Assembly: GCF_008710035.1 (NCBI RefSeq)
Contig: NZ_VYKI01000007.1
Coordinates: 1-62,991, forward strand
Length of the DNA: 62,991 nucleotides
Source: Stenotrophomonas cyclobalanopsidis
GTDB lineage: Bacteria > Pseudomonadota > Gammaproteobacteria > Xanthomonadales > Xanthomonadaceae
Direction of reading: 5' to 3'
Part shown: positions 33,914-43,297 of the stretch, one piece after another
How positions within the stretch are numbered: position 1 is the stretch's first letter
How the letters are laid out: every line of letters starts with the position of its first letter
Program-made: the position numbers and the translations under genes
The notes under the pieces: model-generated
What the model was told of the DNA's origin: nothing
The model's input: only the letters and a program-made list of their open reading frames with translations
The model's database searches: none

Positions 33914-34432
33914 GGCGAAACCCTCACTGGCGTAGAGCCACCTTCTGTAATGAAGGCGGCGGACGGTGCGGGTTGGCGTACCAAGGCAGAAAAGCTCACT
34001 GGGAGAAAAGGCCTGGCGGATCTCGAGATCCCCACGCACCGCCCGCCATTGAGGGCAGCCGGTGCATTCTCTTTGCTGCGATCAAGATCGCAACATCCAG
34101 TAGCTTGTTCGTTTATTCGAGACGCCAATCCCGACCAAGGCAACCTGCCTCGGCGAGGCAATCATCGATTCGTGCAAACACGGAAGTCAGTGAGGAAAGT
34201 TGCAATAACGCCAACCATGTCGGTGTACCAGCACCCATGGCGTAGCCAGCCGCGCTACCTGAACCAAGGCGTGCCGTTACACGGCCCCGGCAGGTGGCAA
34301 TCACGTCACCCGGCACAGTCCCGGGCGAACGTGCCATGGATGAAAGCAGACGTTCCATCCATGCGCTGTGTCGCCGCCCCCGGCAGGCGTAGTCTCGGCC
34401 CACGTTGTCCCCTCTGGCTCTGGAGTCCCACC
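33914..34432. other. Gene-less stretch with lower GC content
   Basis: About 520 bp between the orphan gene and the tautomerase gene. No frame gives a recognisable protein. Part of it (around 34080-34230) is clearly less GC-rich than its surroundings and may hold the promoters of both neighbours. It may be the remnant of an insertion behind tRNA-Val. Confidence 0.45.
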
Positions 34433-34813
34433 ATGCCGCTTGCCCGTATCGATCTTCGCAAAGGTAAATCCGCCGATTATCTGCAGCGTGTGGGGGAGGC
34501 CGTCTACCAGGCCCTGCGTGCGGTGGGCGTACCGGAAAACGATCGCTTCCAGGTCTTCCAGGAGCACGAGGCCGGCACCCTCGTCTTCGACCCCGGCTAT
34601 CTGGGCGTGCCGCGCACCGATGACTTCATCTGCGTGCAGATCACCTGGAGCGAGGGGCGTACGCAGGAGCAGAAGAAGGCGCTCTACCTCGGCATTGCCA
34701 ATGGCCTGCATGAGGCGGTGGGCATCCGCCGCGAGGACGTGTTCATCAATCTGGTGGAAGTGAAGCCGGAGAATTGGTCGTTCGGGAATGGCGTGGCGCA
34801 GTACGTGAGTTGA
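34433..34813 (+). CDS. Tautomerase family protein
   Basis: A 126-residue protein that begins MPLARIDL, so after Met removal Pro1 would be available as the catalytic base of the tautomerase superfamily. The double length compared with 4-oxalocrotonate tautomerase and the C-terminal block with EDVFINLVEVKPENWSFGNG fit the YrdN/MSAD-like group. The natural substrate is unknown. Start is fixed by the Pro after Met. No operon partner. Confidence 0.85.
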   Translation: MPLARIDLRKGKSADYLQRVGEAVYQALRAVGVPENDRFQVFQEHEAGTLVFDPGYLGVPRTDDFICVQITWSEGRTQEQKKALYLGIANGLHEAVGIRREDVFINLVEVKPENWSFGNGVAQYVS

Positions 34814-34890
34814 TGGCCTGCGTCACCGTGTCGCAGGGGCAAAACCCTGAACGTGGTCCAGGGTTGGCCGTCGCGCCGTAGAATGGGCGG

Positions 34891-35370
34891 GTGCGTCGCC
34901 CCCGATTCCACCGCCGGTTCCAGACCCTGGCATGGCTTGCCATGCTGCTGGTGCTGCTTGCCCCGTTGGTGAGCCGCTGGATGGCCCATGCGCCGGTCCC
35001 AGCTGCCGCGCCGGTGATGGCGGGCATGGACCATGGTGCGATGGATCACGGCGCCATGGGCCACGGCGCGCATGCCGAGCACGCGCAGCACGCGATGGAG
35101 GGTCACCACGACCACCACGCGATGGCGATGGCGCACGAAGAGACGGCCCGCAAGCCGGCCGTCGATCCACATGCCGAGCATGAAATGGGTGTGGACTGCG
35201 AGTACTGCTTGATCGCGGCACGGCTGATCACCTTGCTGGTGGCGGCGTTCCTGCTGCTGGTGCCTTTGGCGCCGGTGTGCCGTGCACTGGCGGGATCTGT
35301 CCGAGCGCTGCCCTCGCGGCTCCGCGGAACCTTGGGCGCGCGTGGGCCGCCGCTGGCGTTTGCTGGCTGA
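34891..35370 (+). CDS. DUF2946-type His/Met-rich membrane protein, likely metal-binding
   Basis: A 159-residue protein with a GTG start at 34891. It has an N-terminal hydrophobic helix (about 10-32), a central periplasmic stretch rich in His and Met (repeated MDHGAM-like units and HHDHHAM, residues 45-85), a CEYC motif (about 102-105) and a second helix (about 108-130). DUF2946 proteins are often encoded next to copper- or metal-linked TonB receptors. The next gene here is such a receptor, 180 bp downstream. Copper binding is inferred from composition and context. Confidence 0.72.
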   Translation: MRRPRFHRRFQTLAWLAMLLVLLAPLVSRWMAHAPVPAAAPVMAGMDHGAMDHGAMGHGAHAEHAQHAMEGHHDHHAMAMAHEETARKPAVDPHAEHEMGVDCEYCLIAARLITLLVAAFLLLVPLAPVCRALAGSVRALPSRLRGTLGARGPPLAFAG

Positions 35371-35387
35371 GCCGCGCACGCGAAAGC

Positions 35388-35487
35388 CGCCGGGCATGGC
35401 CCGGCGCTACCGATTTTCTTGAAGCTGCTGGGCATCGCCCGGCGTTGTCGAGCTGATTGAAGCCGCCGGGTCATGGCCCGGTGCACC
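35388..35487. repeat. Cluster of CCGGGCATGGCCCGG-type REP palindromes
   Basis: Three palindromes (35388-35410, about 35426-35446, 35463-35486) between the DUF2946 gene and the TonB-dependent receptor gene; the last two are diverged. Confidence 0.65.
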
Positions 35488-35547
35488 CGCGTGCGACTTT
35501 CTTTCTGCTGCCCTCGTTGATGGGGCGGCATTGCATGCCGTGGAAAC

Positions 35548-37683
35548 ATGAAAACGAACCCGAATGTCGTTGCCCTGCGCTGGGCGACGCTGCCGGCGCT
35601 GTGCGCCTGCGCCCTGTACACCGCACCGGCCCGCGCCGATGCGACAGACCCCACCACCCTGGACACCGTGCGCGTGGTCGATACCCGCCATGGCGAACTG
35701 TCGGCCGTGCCCAGCGCGGGCTCCGCGCTTGGCCTGAGCGTGCTGCAGACGCCGGCCGCGCTCACCGTCATCGACCGCGACCAGCTGGAACAGCGTGGCG
35801 ACAGCAACCTCAACGATGCGATCAGCCGCGCGGGTGCGATCAGCGCAATGCCGCATCCAGGCAATGGCCTCAGCGCGCTGTCCAGCCGCGGCTTCACCGA
35901 TGGCGCGTCGGTGATGCGCCTGTACGACGGCCTGCGCCAGTACGGCGGGGTAGGCGTCACTTTCCCGTTTGATACCTGGTCCATCGAGCGCATCGAAGTG
36001 CTGCGCGGCCCGGCGTCGGTCATCCATGGCGACGGTGCCATTGGCGGGGTCATCAACATCGTGCCGAAGAAGCCGTCGCGCGGTGCCATCGAAAACGAGA
36101 TCAGCGTGACCGTGGGCAGCGAGGACACCGCGCGCCTGGGCTTCGGCAGCGGTGGCGCGCTGACGCCTGAGCTGGCCTACCGGGTGGATGTGAGCGGCAA
36201 CTACAGCGGTGGTTGGGTCGACCGCGGCCGCAACAACGATGCGACGTTCTCCGGCGCGCTGTTGTGGCAGCCGCGCACGGACCTGCAGCTGACCCTGACC
36301 CATGCGCAGGGCTACCAGCAGCCGATGCGCTACTTTGGCACGCCGCTGGTGGATGGCCGCCAGCTGGATGCGCTGCGCCACCGCAACTACAACGTGGCCG
36401 ACAGCGAGATCCGCTTCCGCGACCGCTGGACCCAGCTGGATGCGCTGTGGAGGCCGACCGCGAACGTCGAATGGCGCACGCGTGTCTATCAGATCGACAG
36501 CCAGCGCGACTGGCGCAATGCCGAGGCCTATGTCTACAACGATGCGACGGGCCTGATCGATCGCTCGGACAACACGCAGATCACCCACAACCAGGACCAG
36601 ACCGGGCTGACCTCGACGCTGCGCGTGCAGGGGCAGGTGGGCGGGCTGGCCAACAGCTTCGCAGTGGGCCTGGATGCCAACCGCGCGCACTTCAAGCACA
36701 CCAACAACACCTACGCAGGAAGCTCCGGGCCGGTCGATCCGTTCCATCCGGTGCCGGGCGAGTTCGCCAGCGATGCACCCAACCTGCCGCGCTACCGCAA
36801 CAGTGCCGAGCAGTACGCGCTGTTTGCCGAAGACCACCTGACGCTGAGTGAACGCTGGTCGGTGTTGGGTGGGCTGCGCCATGACCGCGCGACCATCGAC
36901 CGCACCGATCTGATCAGCGGTACGGCGGCGTTTTCGAAGACCTACAGCAGCACCGGCTGGCGCGCGGGCACGGTGTTCGCGCTGCGGCCGACCTTGAGCC
37001 TGTACGCGCAGTACTCGCAGGCGGCGGACCCGGTCAGTGGCCTGCTGATGATCAGCCCGGCCAACGGTGCGTTCGATCTGGCCAAGGGACGGCAGTTCGA
37101 AGTGGGCATGAAGCAGGCCTTCGACGGCGGCGAGTGGACGCTGGCCGCGTACCGCATCCGCAAGACCGGCCTGCTCAGCCGTGATCCGCTGCAGCCCGAT
37201 CGCCGCGTGCAGGTGGGCGCGCAGACCTCGCGCGGCATCGAGGCCTCGTTGAACTGGGCGTTCGCACCGCAGTGGTCGCTGCATGCGAATGCCACGGTGC
37301 TGAAGGCCGAATTCGAGGACTTCCTGGAAACCACTGGCTCGCCGGCGGTGGTGGTCTCGCGCGATGGCAACGTGCCGCCGAACGTGTCCGAGCGGATGGC
37401 GAACGTGTGGCTGAGCTGGCAGTTCCTCCCGGACTGGACCGTGGCCGGCGGCGCGCGCTATGTGGGCAAGCGTTACGCGGATAACGCCAACACGCTGGAA
37501 CTGCCCGGCTACAGCACCACCGATCTGGCGCTGACCTGGCAGGCCGCGCCGCGCACGCGGGTGACTGCACGCCTGTTCAACGTGTTCGACAAGGCGTACT
37601 ACGCAACGGCGTACTACACCAGCACGCAGTGGCTGCTGGGCGCGGACCGCCGCGTCGAGTTCACCCTCGACCATCGCTTCTGA
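35548..37683 (+). CDS. TonB-dependent outer membrane receptor (siderophore-receptor type)
   Basis: A 711-residue outer membrane transporter. A signal peptide (about 1-31) is followed by a TonB-box-like TLDTVRVVD, the plug domain with IERIEVLRGPASVIHGDG and GGVINIVPKKP, then a 22-strand barrel ending in Phe (FTLDHRF), as required for BAM insertion. The plug most resembles TonB-dependent siderophore receptors; the DUF2946 gene upstream would favour copper and the PepSY gene downstream would favour ferric-siderophore reduction. Substrate is therefore open between iron-siderophore and copper. It is 11 bp upstream of the PepSY gene. Confidence 0.87.
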   Translation: MKTNPNVVALRWATLPALCACALYTAPARADATDPTTLDTVRVVDTRHGELSAVPSAGSALGLSVLQTPAALTVIDRDQLEQRGDSNLNDAISRAGAISAMPHPGNGLSALSSRGFTDGASVMRLYDGLRQYGGVGVTFPFDTWSIERIEVLRGPASVIHGDGAIGGVINIVPKKPSRGAIENEISVTVGSEDTARLGFGSGGALTPELAYRVDVSGNYSGGWVDRGRNNDATFSGALLWQPRTDLQLTLTHAQGYQQPMRYFGTPLVDGRQLDALRHRNYNVADSEIRFRDRWTQLDALWRPTANVEWRTRVYQIDSQRDWRNAEAYVYNDATGLIDRSDNTQITHNQDQTGLTSTLRVQGQVGGLANSFAVGLDANRAHFKHTNNTYAGSSGPVDPFHPVPGEFASDAPNLPRYRNSAEQYALFAEDHLTLSERWSVLGGLRHDRATIDRTDLISGTAAFSKTYSSTGWRAGTVFALRPTLSLYAQYSQAADPVSGLLMISPANGAFDLAKGRQFEVGMKQAFDGGEWTLAAYRIRKTGLLSRDPLQPDRRVQVGAQTSRGIEASLNWAFAPQWSLHANATVLKAEFEDFLETTGSPAVVVSRDGNVPPNVSERMANVWLSWQFLPDWTVAGGARYVGKRYADNANTLELPGYSTTDLALTWQAAPRTRVTARLFNVFDKAYYATAYYTSTQWLLGADRRVEFTLDHRF

Positions 37684-37694
37684 GGGCGCTGGCC

Positions 37695-39209
37695 ATGTCG
37701 CTGCGATCCACCGCCAAGCGTTGGACTTATCTGCTGCATCGCTGGCTGGGTATTGGTGGCTGCCTGCTGATGCTGCTCTGGTTCGTCAGCGGCATGGTGA
37801 TGCTGTTCATCGGTTACCCGAAGCTGACCCCGGGTGAGCGATTGGCCGCGTTGCCGGTGCTTGATGGCACGCGCGCGCTGCAGGGGCTGTCGATCCTGCC
37901 CGACGCCGTGCAGGCCGAACCGGAACGCGTGGCGCTGACCACGCTGCGCGGGGAGCCTACCTATGTGGTGCGCAGCTCTGCGAACGTGGGTGCGTGGTCG
38001 GCAGGCAGCGGCCACGCGCTGCTGCCGGTGTCGGCACAGCGTGCCGAACTTGCGGCGACGGCGTTTGCCGGTGGCCCGGCCTTCCTGGGCGCCGTGCGCG
38101 TGGACGAGGATCGCTGGACGCATTCGCGCGGATTGGATGCGCACCGACCGCTGTACAAGGTGGAGGTAGGCGGGCGACAGCCGGGCAGCGTGTACGTTTC
38201 CTCGCATACCGGTGAAGTGGTGCTGGATGCGCCGTACCACCAGCAGCGCTGGAATTACGTGGGCGCGTGGCTGCACTGGTTGTACTTCCTGCGCGTGCAG
38301 TCGGTGGACCCGGTGTGGACGTGGGTGGTGATCGTGTTGTCCGGGCTGTGCACGGTGGCGGCCATCAGCGGCATCGGGGTGGGCGTGTGGCGTTGGCGTT
38401 TCCGTGGCCGGTATCGCTCCGGTGCGAAAACGCCCTACGTAGAGCCGTGGATGCGCTGGCACCACCTGGTCGGCCTGGTGGCCTCGGCCTTCGTGTTCAC
38501 CTGGATCTTCAGCGGGCTGATGTCGATGAACCCGCTGCAGGTATTCAGCAGCCCGGCGGATGCGACGAATGCCGAGCGTTATCGAGGCGCGGCGGTGGCG
38601 CTGGATGATGCGTTGGCCCAGCCACAGGCGTTGCTGGCCGCAGAAGCGCAGGCGGGGTTTGCGCCGGTGGAGATCCAGTGGCGGCGTATCGATGGCCAGC
38701 TGTTTGCGGTGCTGCTGGACGGGCGGGGCGGTACCCGCATCGTCTCGCGCGTGGATGGGCAGCTGCAGCTTGCAGAGCAGTTGCCGGTGCCATGGCTGCA
38801 GCAGCGCGCACAGGCGTTGGGCACGGCACCGCTGCGCGCATTCACGCTCCTGCACACGCCGGATGCCTGGTTCTATCCCCGCGCGCCCGAGGCGATGAAC
38901 GGTGCAGCGGTGCGGCGCTTCCCGGTGGCGGTGGCCGATTTCGGTGATGCGCACGCTACGCGGGTGTACATCGATCTGGCCACCGGCGATCCGCTGCTGA
39001 CCCTGGGCCATCGCGAACGCGTCGGCCGCTGGCTGTTCTGCTTCCTGCACAGCTGGGACCTGCCGGGCATGCTGCGGCAGGAGAACACACGGCTGGGCGT
39101 GCTGTTGCTGCTGAGCGTGGCAGGTACCGGCCTGTGTGCGACCGCTGTCGTGATCGGCACGCGGCGGCTGCGGATGAAATTCGGCCGGCCGCGCCAGCGA
39201 AGGGGATGA
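37695..39209 (+). CDS. PepSY-associated TM protein (putative siderophore/metal reductase)
   Basis: A 504-residue inner membrane protein with four main hydrophobic helices (about 12-40, 195-235, 260-285, 455-485) and two large periplasmic PepSY-type regions. The start RWTYLLHRWLGIGGCLLMLLW in part is typical of PepSY_TM proteins such as FoxB/FpvG-like reductases that release iron from siderophores. Histidines in the helices (LHRWLG, WLHWLYFLR, RWHHLVGLV, LHSWDLPG) could bind haem. It directly follows the receptor gene, so a shared role in metal uptake is likely. Confidence 0.82.
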   Translation: MSLRSTAKRWTYLLHRWLGIGGCLLMLLWFVSGMVMLFIGYPKLTPGERLAALPVLDGTRALQGLSILPDAVQAEPERVALTTLRGEPTYVVRSSANVGAWSAGSGHALLPVSAQRAELAATAFAGGPAFLGAVRVDEDRWTHSRGLDAHRPLYKVEVGGRQPGSVYVSSHTGEVVLDAPYHQQRWNYVGAWLHWLYFLRVQSVDPVWTWVVIVLSGLCTVAAISGIGVGVWRWRFRGRYRSGAKTPYVEPWMRWHHLVGLVASAFVFTWIFSGLMSMNPLQVFSSPADATNAERYRGAAVALDDALAQPQALLAAEAQAGFAPVEIQWRRIDGQLFAVLLDGRGGTRIVSRVDGQLQLAEQLPVPWLQQRAQALGTAPLRAFTLLHTPDAWFYPRAPEAMNGAAVRRFPVAVADFGDAHATRVYIDLATGDPLLTLGHRERVGRWLFCFLHSWDLPGMLRQENTRLGVLLLLSVAGTGLCATAVVIGTRRLRMKFGRPRQRRG

Positions 39210-39313
39210 CGGCGGCCGGTCTCGCGTGGTGATACGCCCGTGCGTGATGATCGTTGCCACAGTCATTGTCATCCGCCTTCGCTATGATGGGTCGATCTGA
39301 AGTGGGTACGCAT

Positions 39314-40651
39314 ATGGAAGTACGACTCACGCGCGAGCAGGTACTCGCGCTTGCGCCGGATGCGGCGTCGGCCAAGGCCGGCGGCGGCCTGGCCATCGAT
39401 GGCAAATGGGGCCTGCTGGGTGCCGATGACGAGGCGCTGTGGGGCGAATGCCAGGGCAGTGGTTCCAAGCCCTACCAGACCCAGGTCGACCTGGCCGCGC
39501 TGGTCAGCCGGTGTTCCTGCCCCAGCCGCAAATTTCCCTGCAAGCACGGGCTGGCCCTGCTGCTGTTGTATGCCGCCGGCAACCCGCGCTGCGTGCCACA
39601 GGCGCGACCGGCGTGGGTGGATGAATGGCTGAACGGGCGCCGCGACCGCGCCGCGCGCAAGGAGGCTGCCGTGGAGGCGGCCGCCGTTGCGCCGGCCCCG
39701 GATCCGCAGGCGCAGGTCGCGGCTACCGCCAAGCGCGAGCTGGTGCGCTGGGGCCGCATCGAAGCCGGTGCAGCCGAGCTGCAGCGCTGGATTGCCGATC
39801 AGTTCCGCCAGGGCCTGGCCAACCTGTCCGCCGATTTCCACGCGCAGGGCCAGACCATGGTCGCGCGCATGATTGATGCGCAGGCGCCGGGGCTGGCCAG
39901 CCAGCTGGAGGCTGCGCTGGGCGAGGGCACACCGGGCCTGGCCGGCCTGGGCGAACTGGGCGCGCGGCTGGGGCTGCTGCAGCTGCTGACCCAGGCCGTG
40001 GCCCACCGTGCGCAGTACGAACCGGCGCGACTGGCCGACCTGCGCGCCGCGCTGGGCTGGCCGGTAGACCGCGAGGCGGTGCAGCGCGATGGTGAGGCGG
40101 TGCACGACCGCTGGCACGTGCAGGGGCAGTGGCTGGTGGAACAGCCGGGCAACCTGGTCGAGCGCCGCGTCTGGCTGCATGGGCTGGACAGCGGGCGCAG
40201 TGCGCTGGTGCAGGATTTCAGCCACGGCGGTCGCGGCTGGCAGGAACAATGGCGCACCGGCAGCGTGCATGCGGCGCGGCTGCATTTCCATGCCGGCAGT
40301 GTGCCGCTGCGCGCGGTGGTGACCGAATTCGAAGCGCCCCGCGCTGAAACCACCACGCCCCTCACCGATACCTTCGACGCGGCCTCGCAGGCCTACGCGC
40401 GCAACCCCTGGTTGCTGCAGGTGCCGATGCGCCTGCAGGACGTCCACATCGCCCATGACGGTACGCAGTGCTGGCTGCAGCATGCCGAAGGCGCGCTGCC
40501 GCTGCAGCTGCCGGGCCTGCAGGCGTGGGCGTTGATGGCGTTTGCCGGTGGCCATCCGGTATGCGTGATGGGTGAGTGGGACGGCCAGGTGCTGTTGCCG
40601 CTGTCGGCATGGAATGCGCGCGATGAGCGCTGGGAAAGGAGTGCCGCATGA
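39314..40651 (+). CDS. SWIM zinc finger protein of a MoxR/VWA cluster
   Basis: A 445-residue protein with a SWIM motif CSCPSRKFPCKH (Cys67, Cys69, Cys76, His78), a fold that binds DNA or proteins. The rest has no clear domain but contains long helical segments and an Ala/Pro linker at about 115-140. ATG at 39314 is chosen because the SWIM region is normally about 65 residues from the start in this cluster type. A TATGAT box lies at 39283-39288, without a convincing -35. The stop overlaps the DUF5691 start (ATGA). First gene of a five-gene cluster conserved in gene content in other bacteria as far as I recall; function unknown. Confidence 0.82.
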   Translation: MEVRLTREQVLALAPDAASAKAGGGLAIDGKWGLLGADDEALWGECQGSGSKPYQTQVDLAALVSRCSCPSRKFPCKHGLALLLLYAAGNPRCVPQARPAWVDEWLNGRRDRAARKEAAVEAAAVAPAPDPQAQVAATAKRELVRWGRIEAGAAELQRWIADQFRQGLANLSADFHAQGQTMVARMIDAQAPGLASQLEAALGEGTPGLAGLGELGARLGLLQLLTQAVAHRAQYEPARLADLRAALGWPVDREAVQRDGEAVHDRWHVQGQWLVEQPGNLVERRVWLHGLDSGRSALVQDFSHGGRGWQEQWRTGSVHAARLHFHAGSVPLRAVVTEFEAPRAETTTPLTDTFDAASQAYARNPWLLQVPMRLQDVHIAHDGTQCWLQHAEGALPLQLPGLQAWALMAFAGGHPVCVMGEWDGQVLLPLSAWNARDERWERSAA

Positions 40652-42174
40652 ACCAGGCCTGGTTGAAGCCGGCGTTGCTGGGCATTGATCGCCCGCAGGT
40701 GATTGCCGTGGGTGGCGCGCTGGATGCGCTGCTGCAGGCGGTGGCCGATGCGGACGAACCGGCATTGGCCTACAGCCGCCAGGTGGGCGTGCTGGCCGCC
40801 TGCGAGCGCGCCGCCGTGCGCACGGCCGCAGCGGTGAGCGTGCCGCCGCCAGTGGCGGATGACCCGCTGCAGCTGGCGGCCGACCACCCGTGGGTTGCGT
40901 TGCTGGCCACGGTGTTCCAGCCCGGCCAGTTCTCGCCCTGGGGCAAGCGGCTGCGGCTGCAGGCCTGCGCGCAGCTGGCCGCACACGGCCGGCACCTGCC
41001 GGTGGCGGTGCTGCCGCAGGCGCTGGAGACAGGCGCGCGCCTGGCCGTGCTGCGCGATGCGCTGCGTGCGGTGCTGGGGGTGCGCGGTTACTGGCTGGCG
41101 GCCTGCAATCCGGAGTGGCGCTATGCGTCTGCACCGCTGGAGGCACAGGCCAGCGCGGAGGAGGTCGAGCAGGTCTGGAATGAGGGCAGCAGCGAGGCAC
41201 GCCTGGCCGTGTTCCAGCAGCAGCGCCTGGAAGATGCAGCGGCGGCGCGTACGCGGTTGCAGGACAGCCTGAAGGAACTGCCCGCACGCGAGCGTGCCGC
41301 GTTCGTGGCCGCGCTGCAGCCGGGCCTGGGCGCGGACGATGCGCCGCTGTTGCAGGCCTTGTTGAAGGACCGCAGCCGCGAGGTGCGCGCGCTGGCCGGG
41401 CCGATGCTGGCGCGCCTGCCGGACTCGGCGCACGCGGCTTACCTGCAGGCACAGATGGCGGCGCTGCTGCAGCAATCGCGCAGCGGCCTGCTGCGTCGCC
41501 TGGCATGGACGCTGGAGGCGCCGGCCACGCTCGACCCGGGTTGGGCAGACGCGGCGATCGATGGCAAGCGACCCAACGGCGAAGTGCTGGGCGAGCGGGC
41601 CTGGTGGCTGTACCAGCTGGCGCGCCAGCTGCCGTTGGCCTGGTGGTGCCGCACGCTGGAAAAGCCGGCCGCCGAGGTGGTGGCCTGGGCGCGCGAGAGC
41701 GACTGGTACCAGGCATTGCTGCGCGCGTGGCTGGAGCGCGTGGATGCCAGCGAACCGGAGTGGGTGGAAGCGCTGGTCGCGCTGAAGGAAACCCATGCGC
41801 GCAAGAGCGAGCTGCTGGCGTTGCTGCCTGCAGCGCAGCGCGAGCGGTACTGGCCGGCCAAGCTGCAGGACCTGATCGCACAGGGCCTGCTCGATGATGT
41901 GCTGGACAGCACCGGCGCGGCGCAGTCGTTGAGCGCGGCCTATTCGCAGGCGCTGGCCCCCAGCGTGGGCGCACTGTTCGGCGATGAACGCCTGCGCTAC
42001 GACTACCTGCTGCGCGACCGCCTGCTGGAACTGCTGGCGGTGCTGCATCCCTCCACGCTGGCCGGCGTGCAGATTGCCGAGCCGCCGGCCACGGCCACCG
42101 ACGCGATGCTGCACTGCGCGCAACAGGCGCGTGCGCTGCTGGCCTTGCGCCAGGCCCTGTATTCCCCCTTCTGA
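40648..42174 (+). CDS. DUF5691 domain protein
   Basis: A 508-residue, almost entirely helical protein. The helical-repeat character is visible from about residue 190 on (LLQALLKDRSREVRALAGPML and LLRRLAWTLEAP in part), consistent with a HEAT-like scaffold. The family is known only by its association with SWIM, MoxR, DUF5682 and VWA genes. It is coupled to the SWIM gene by ATGA and is 26 bp upstream of the AAA+ gene. A scaffold or substrate-adaptor role is inference. Confidence 0.78.
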   Translation: MNQAWLKPALLGIDRPQVIAVGGALDALLQAVADADEPALAYSRQVGVLAACERAAVRTAAAVSVPPPVADDPLQLAADHPWVALLATVFQPGQFSPWGKRLRLQACAQLAAHGRHLPVAVLPQALETGARLAVLRDALRAVLGVRGYWLAACNPEWRYASAPLEAQASAEEVEQVWNEGSSEARLAVFQQQRLEDAAAARTRLQDSLKELPARERAAFVAALQPGLGADDAPLLQALLKDRSREVRALAGPMLARLPDSAHAAYLQAQMAALLQQSRSGLLRRLAWTLEAPATLDPGWADAAIDGKRPNGEVLGERAWWLYQLARQLPLAWWCRTLEKPAAEVVAWARESDWYQALLRAWLERVDASEPEWVEALVALKETHARKSELLALLPAAQRERYWPAKLQDLIAQGLLDDVLDSTGAAQSLSAAYSQALAPSVGALFGDERLRYDYLLRDRLLELLAVLHPSTLAGVQIAEPPATATDAMLHCAQQARALLALRQALYSPF

Positions 42175-42200
42175 TCGAACCCCTTACACACGGAGCCACC

Positions 42201-43283
42201 ATGACCACTGCCGTCCTGCGCCAGCACGCCGAACACCAATACGCCGAAGAACTGGAGGAGCTGCGCCGCCAGGACAACCGCCAGCGCCCGGCCAACTGGA
42301 CGATGTCGCCGTGGGCGGTCGTCACCTACCTGGTGGGTGGCACGCTGGACAACGGCTTCGTGGTCAGCCCCAAGTACATCGGTGACCGCCGCCTGATGGA
42401 AATCGCCGTGGCCACCATCGCCACCGACCGCGCGCTGCTGCTGTTCGGCGTGCCGGGCACGGCCAAATCCTGGGTGTCCGAGCACATGACCGCGGCCATC
42501 AGCGGTGATTCGACCCTGCTGGTGCAGGGTACCGCCGGCACCAGCGAAGAGCAGATCCGCTACGGCTGGAACTATGCGCAGCTGCTGGCCAACGGCCCCA
42601 GCGAAAAGGCCCTGGTGCCCAGCCCGATGATGAACGCGATGCGCCTGGGCAAGATCGCCCGCATCGAAGAACTCACCCGCATTCCTGCCGACGTGCAGGA
42701 TGCGCTGATCACCGTGCTTTCGGAAAAAACCCTGCCGGTGCCCGAGCTGGGCAGCGAAGTGCAGGCCGTGCGCGGTTTCAACGTGATCGCCACGGCCAAC
42801 AACCGCGACAAGGGCGTCAACGAGCTGTCGAGCGCACTCAAGCGCCGCTTCAACACGGTCATCCTGCCGGTGCCGTCCAGCGAGGAAGACGAAGTGGCCA
42901 TCGTGCTCAAGCGCGTGGGCGAACTGGGTACGGCGCTGGACCTGCCGGCCGAGCCACCGGCGCTGCAGGAAGTGGCGCGCGTGGTGCGCATCTTCCGCGA
43001 GCTGCGCAACGGCGTCACCGAGGATGGCAAGTCGAAGCTGAAGAGCCCGACCGCTACGCTGTCCACCGCAGAGGCCATCTCGGTCATCAACAACGGCATG
43101 GCGCTGGCCGGCCACTTCGGCGATGGCGTGCTGCGCCCGGCGGACATGGCCGCCGGCATGATCGGCGCCATCGTCAAGGACCCGGTGCAGGACGCGCTGG
43201 TGTGGAAGGAATACCTGGAGACGGTGGTGAAGGAACGCAGTGAGTGGAAGGATCTGTACCGCGCCTTCCGCGAACACGCCTGA
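42201..43283 (+). CDS. MoxR-family AAA+ ATPase with RavA-like Walker A
   Basis: A 360-residue AAA+ protein. The Walker A motif is GVPGTAKS (83-90), with Ala where most P-loops have Gly, as in RavA-type MoxR proteins. The Walker B region reads ARIEELTR, with Glu replacing the usual Asp of DE, and sensor 1 is NVIATANN. The C-terminal helical lid is complete. MoxR ATPases act with VWA-domain partners to remodel or activate proteins; the VWA protein two genes downstream is the likely partner. A good ribosome binding site (GGAG) precedes the ATG. Confidence 0.9.
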   Translation: MTTAVLRQHAEHQYAEELEELRRQDNRQRPANWTMSPWAVVTYLVGGTLDNGFVVSPKYIGDRRLMEIAVATIATDRALLLFGVPGTAKSWVSEHMTAAISGDSTLLVQGTAGTSEEQIRYGWNYAQLLANGPSEKALVPSPMMNAMRLGKIARIEELTRIPADVQDALITVLSEKTLPVPELGSEVQAVRGFNVIATANNRDKGVNELSSALKRRFNTVILPVPSSEEDEVAIVLKRVGELGTALDLPAEPPALQEVARVVRIFRELRNGVTEDGKSKLKSPTATLSTAEAISVINNGMALAGHFGDGVLRPADMAAGMIGAIVKDPVQDALVWKEYLETVVKERSEWKDLYRAFREHA

Positions 43284-43297
43284 GCAGGCCCGCGCCG

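Noticed and set aside
39269..42325. A 1018-residue minus-strand frame opposite the SWIM and DUF5691 genes
   Set aside because: Arg/Pro/Ala-rich shadow frame without recognisable domain; the plus-strand genes have motifs and coupled starts.
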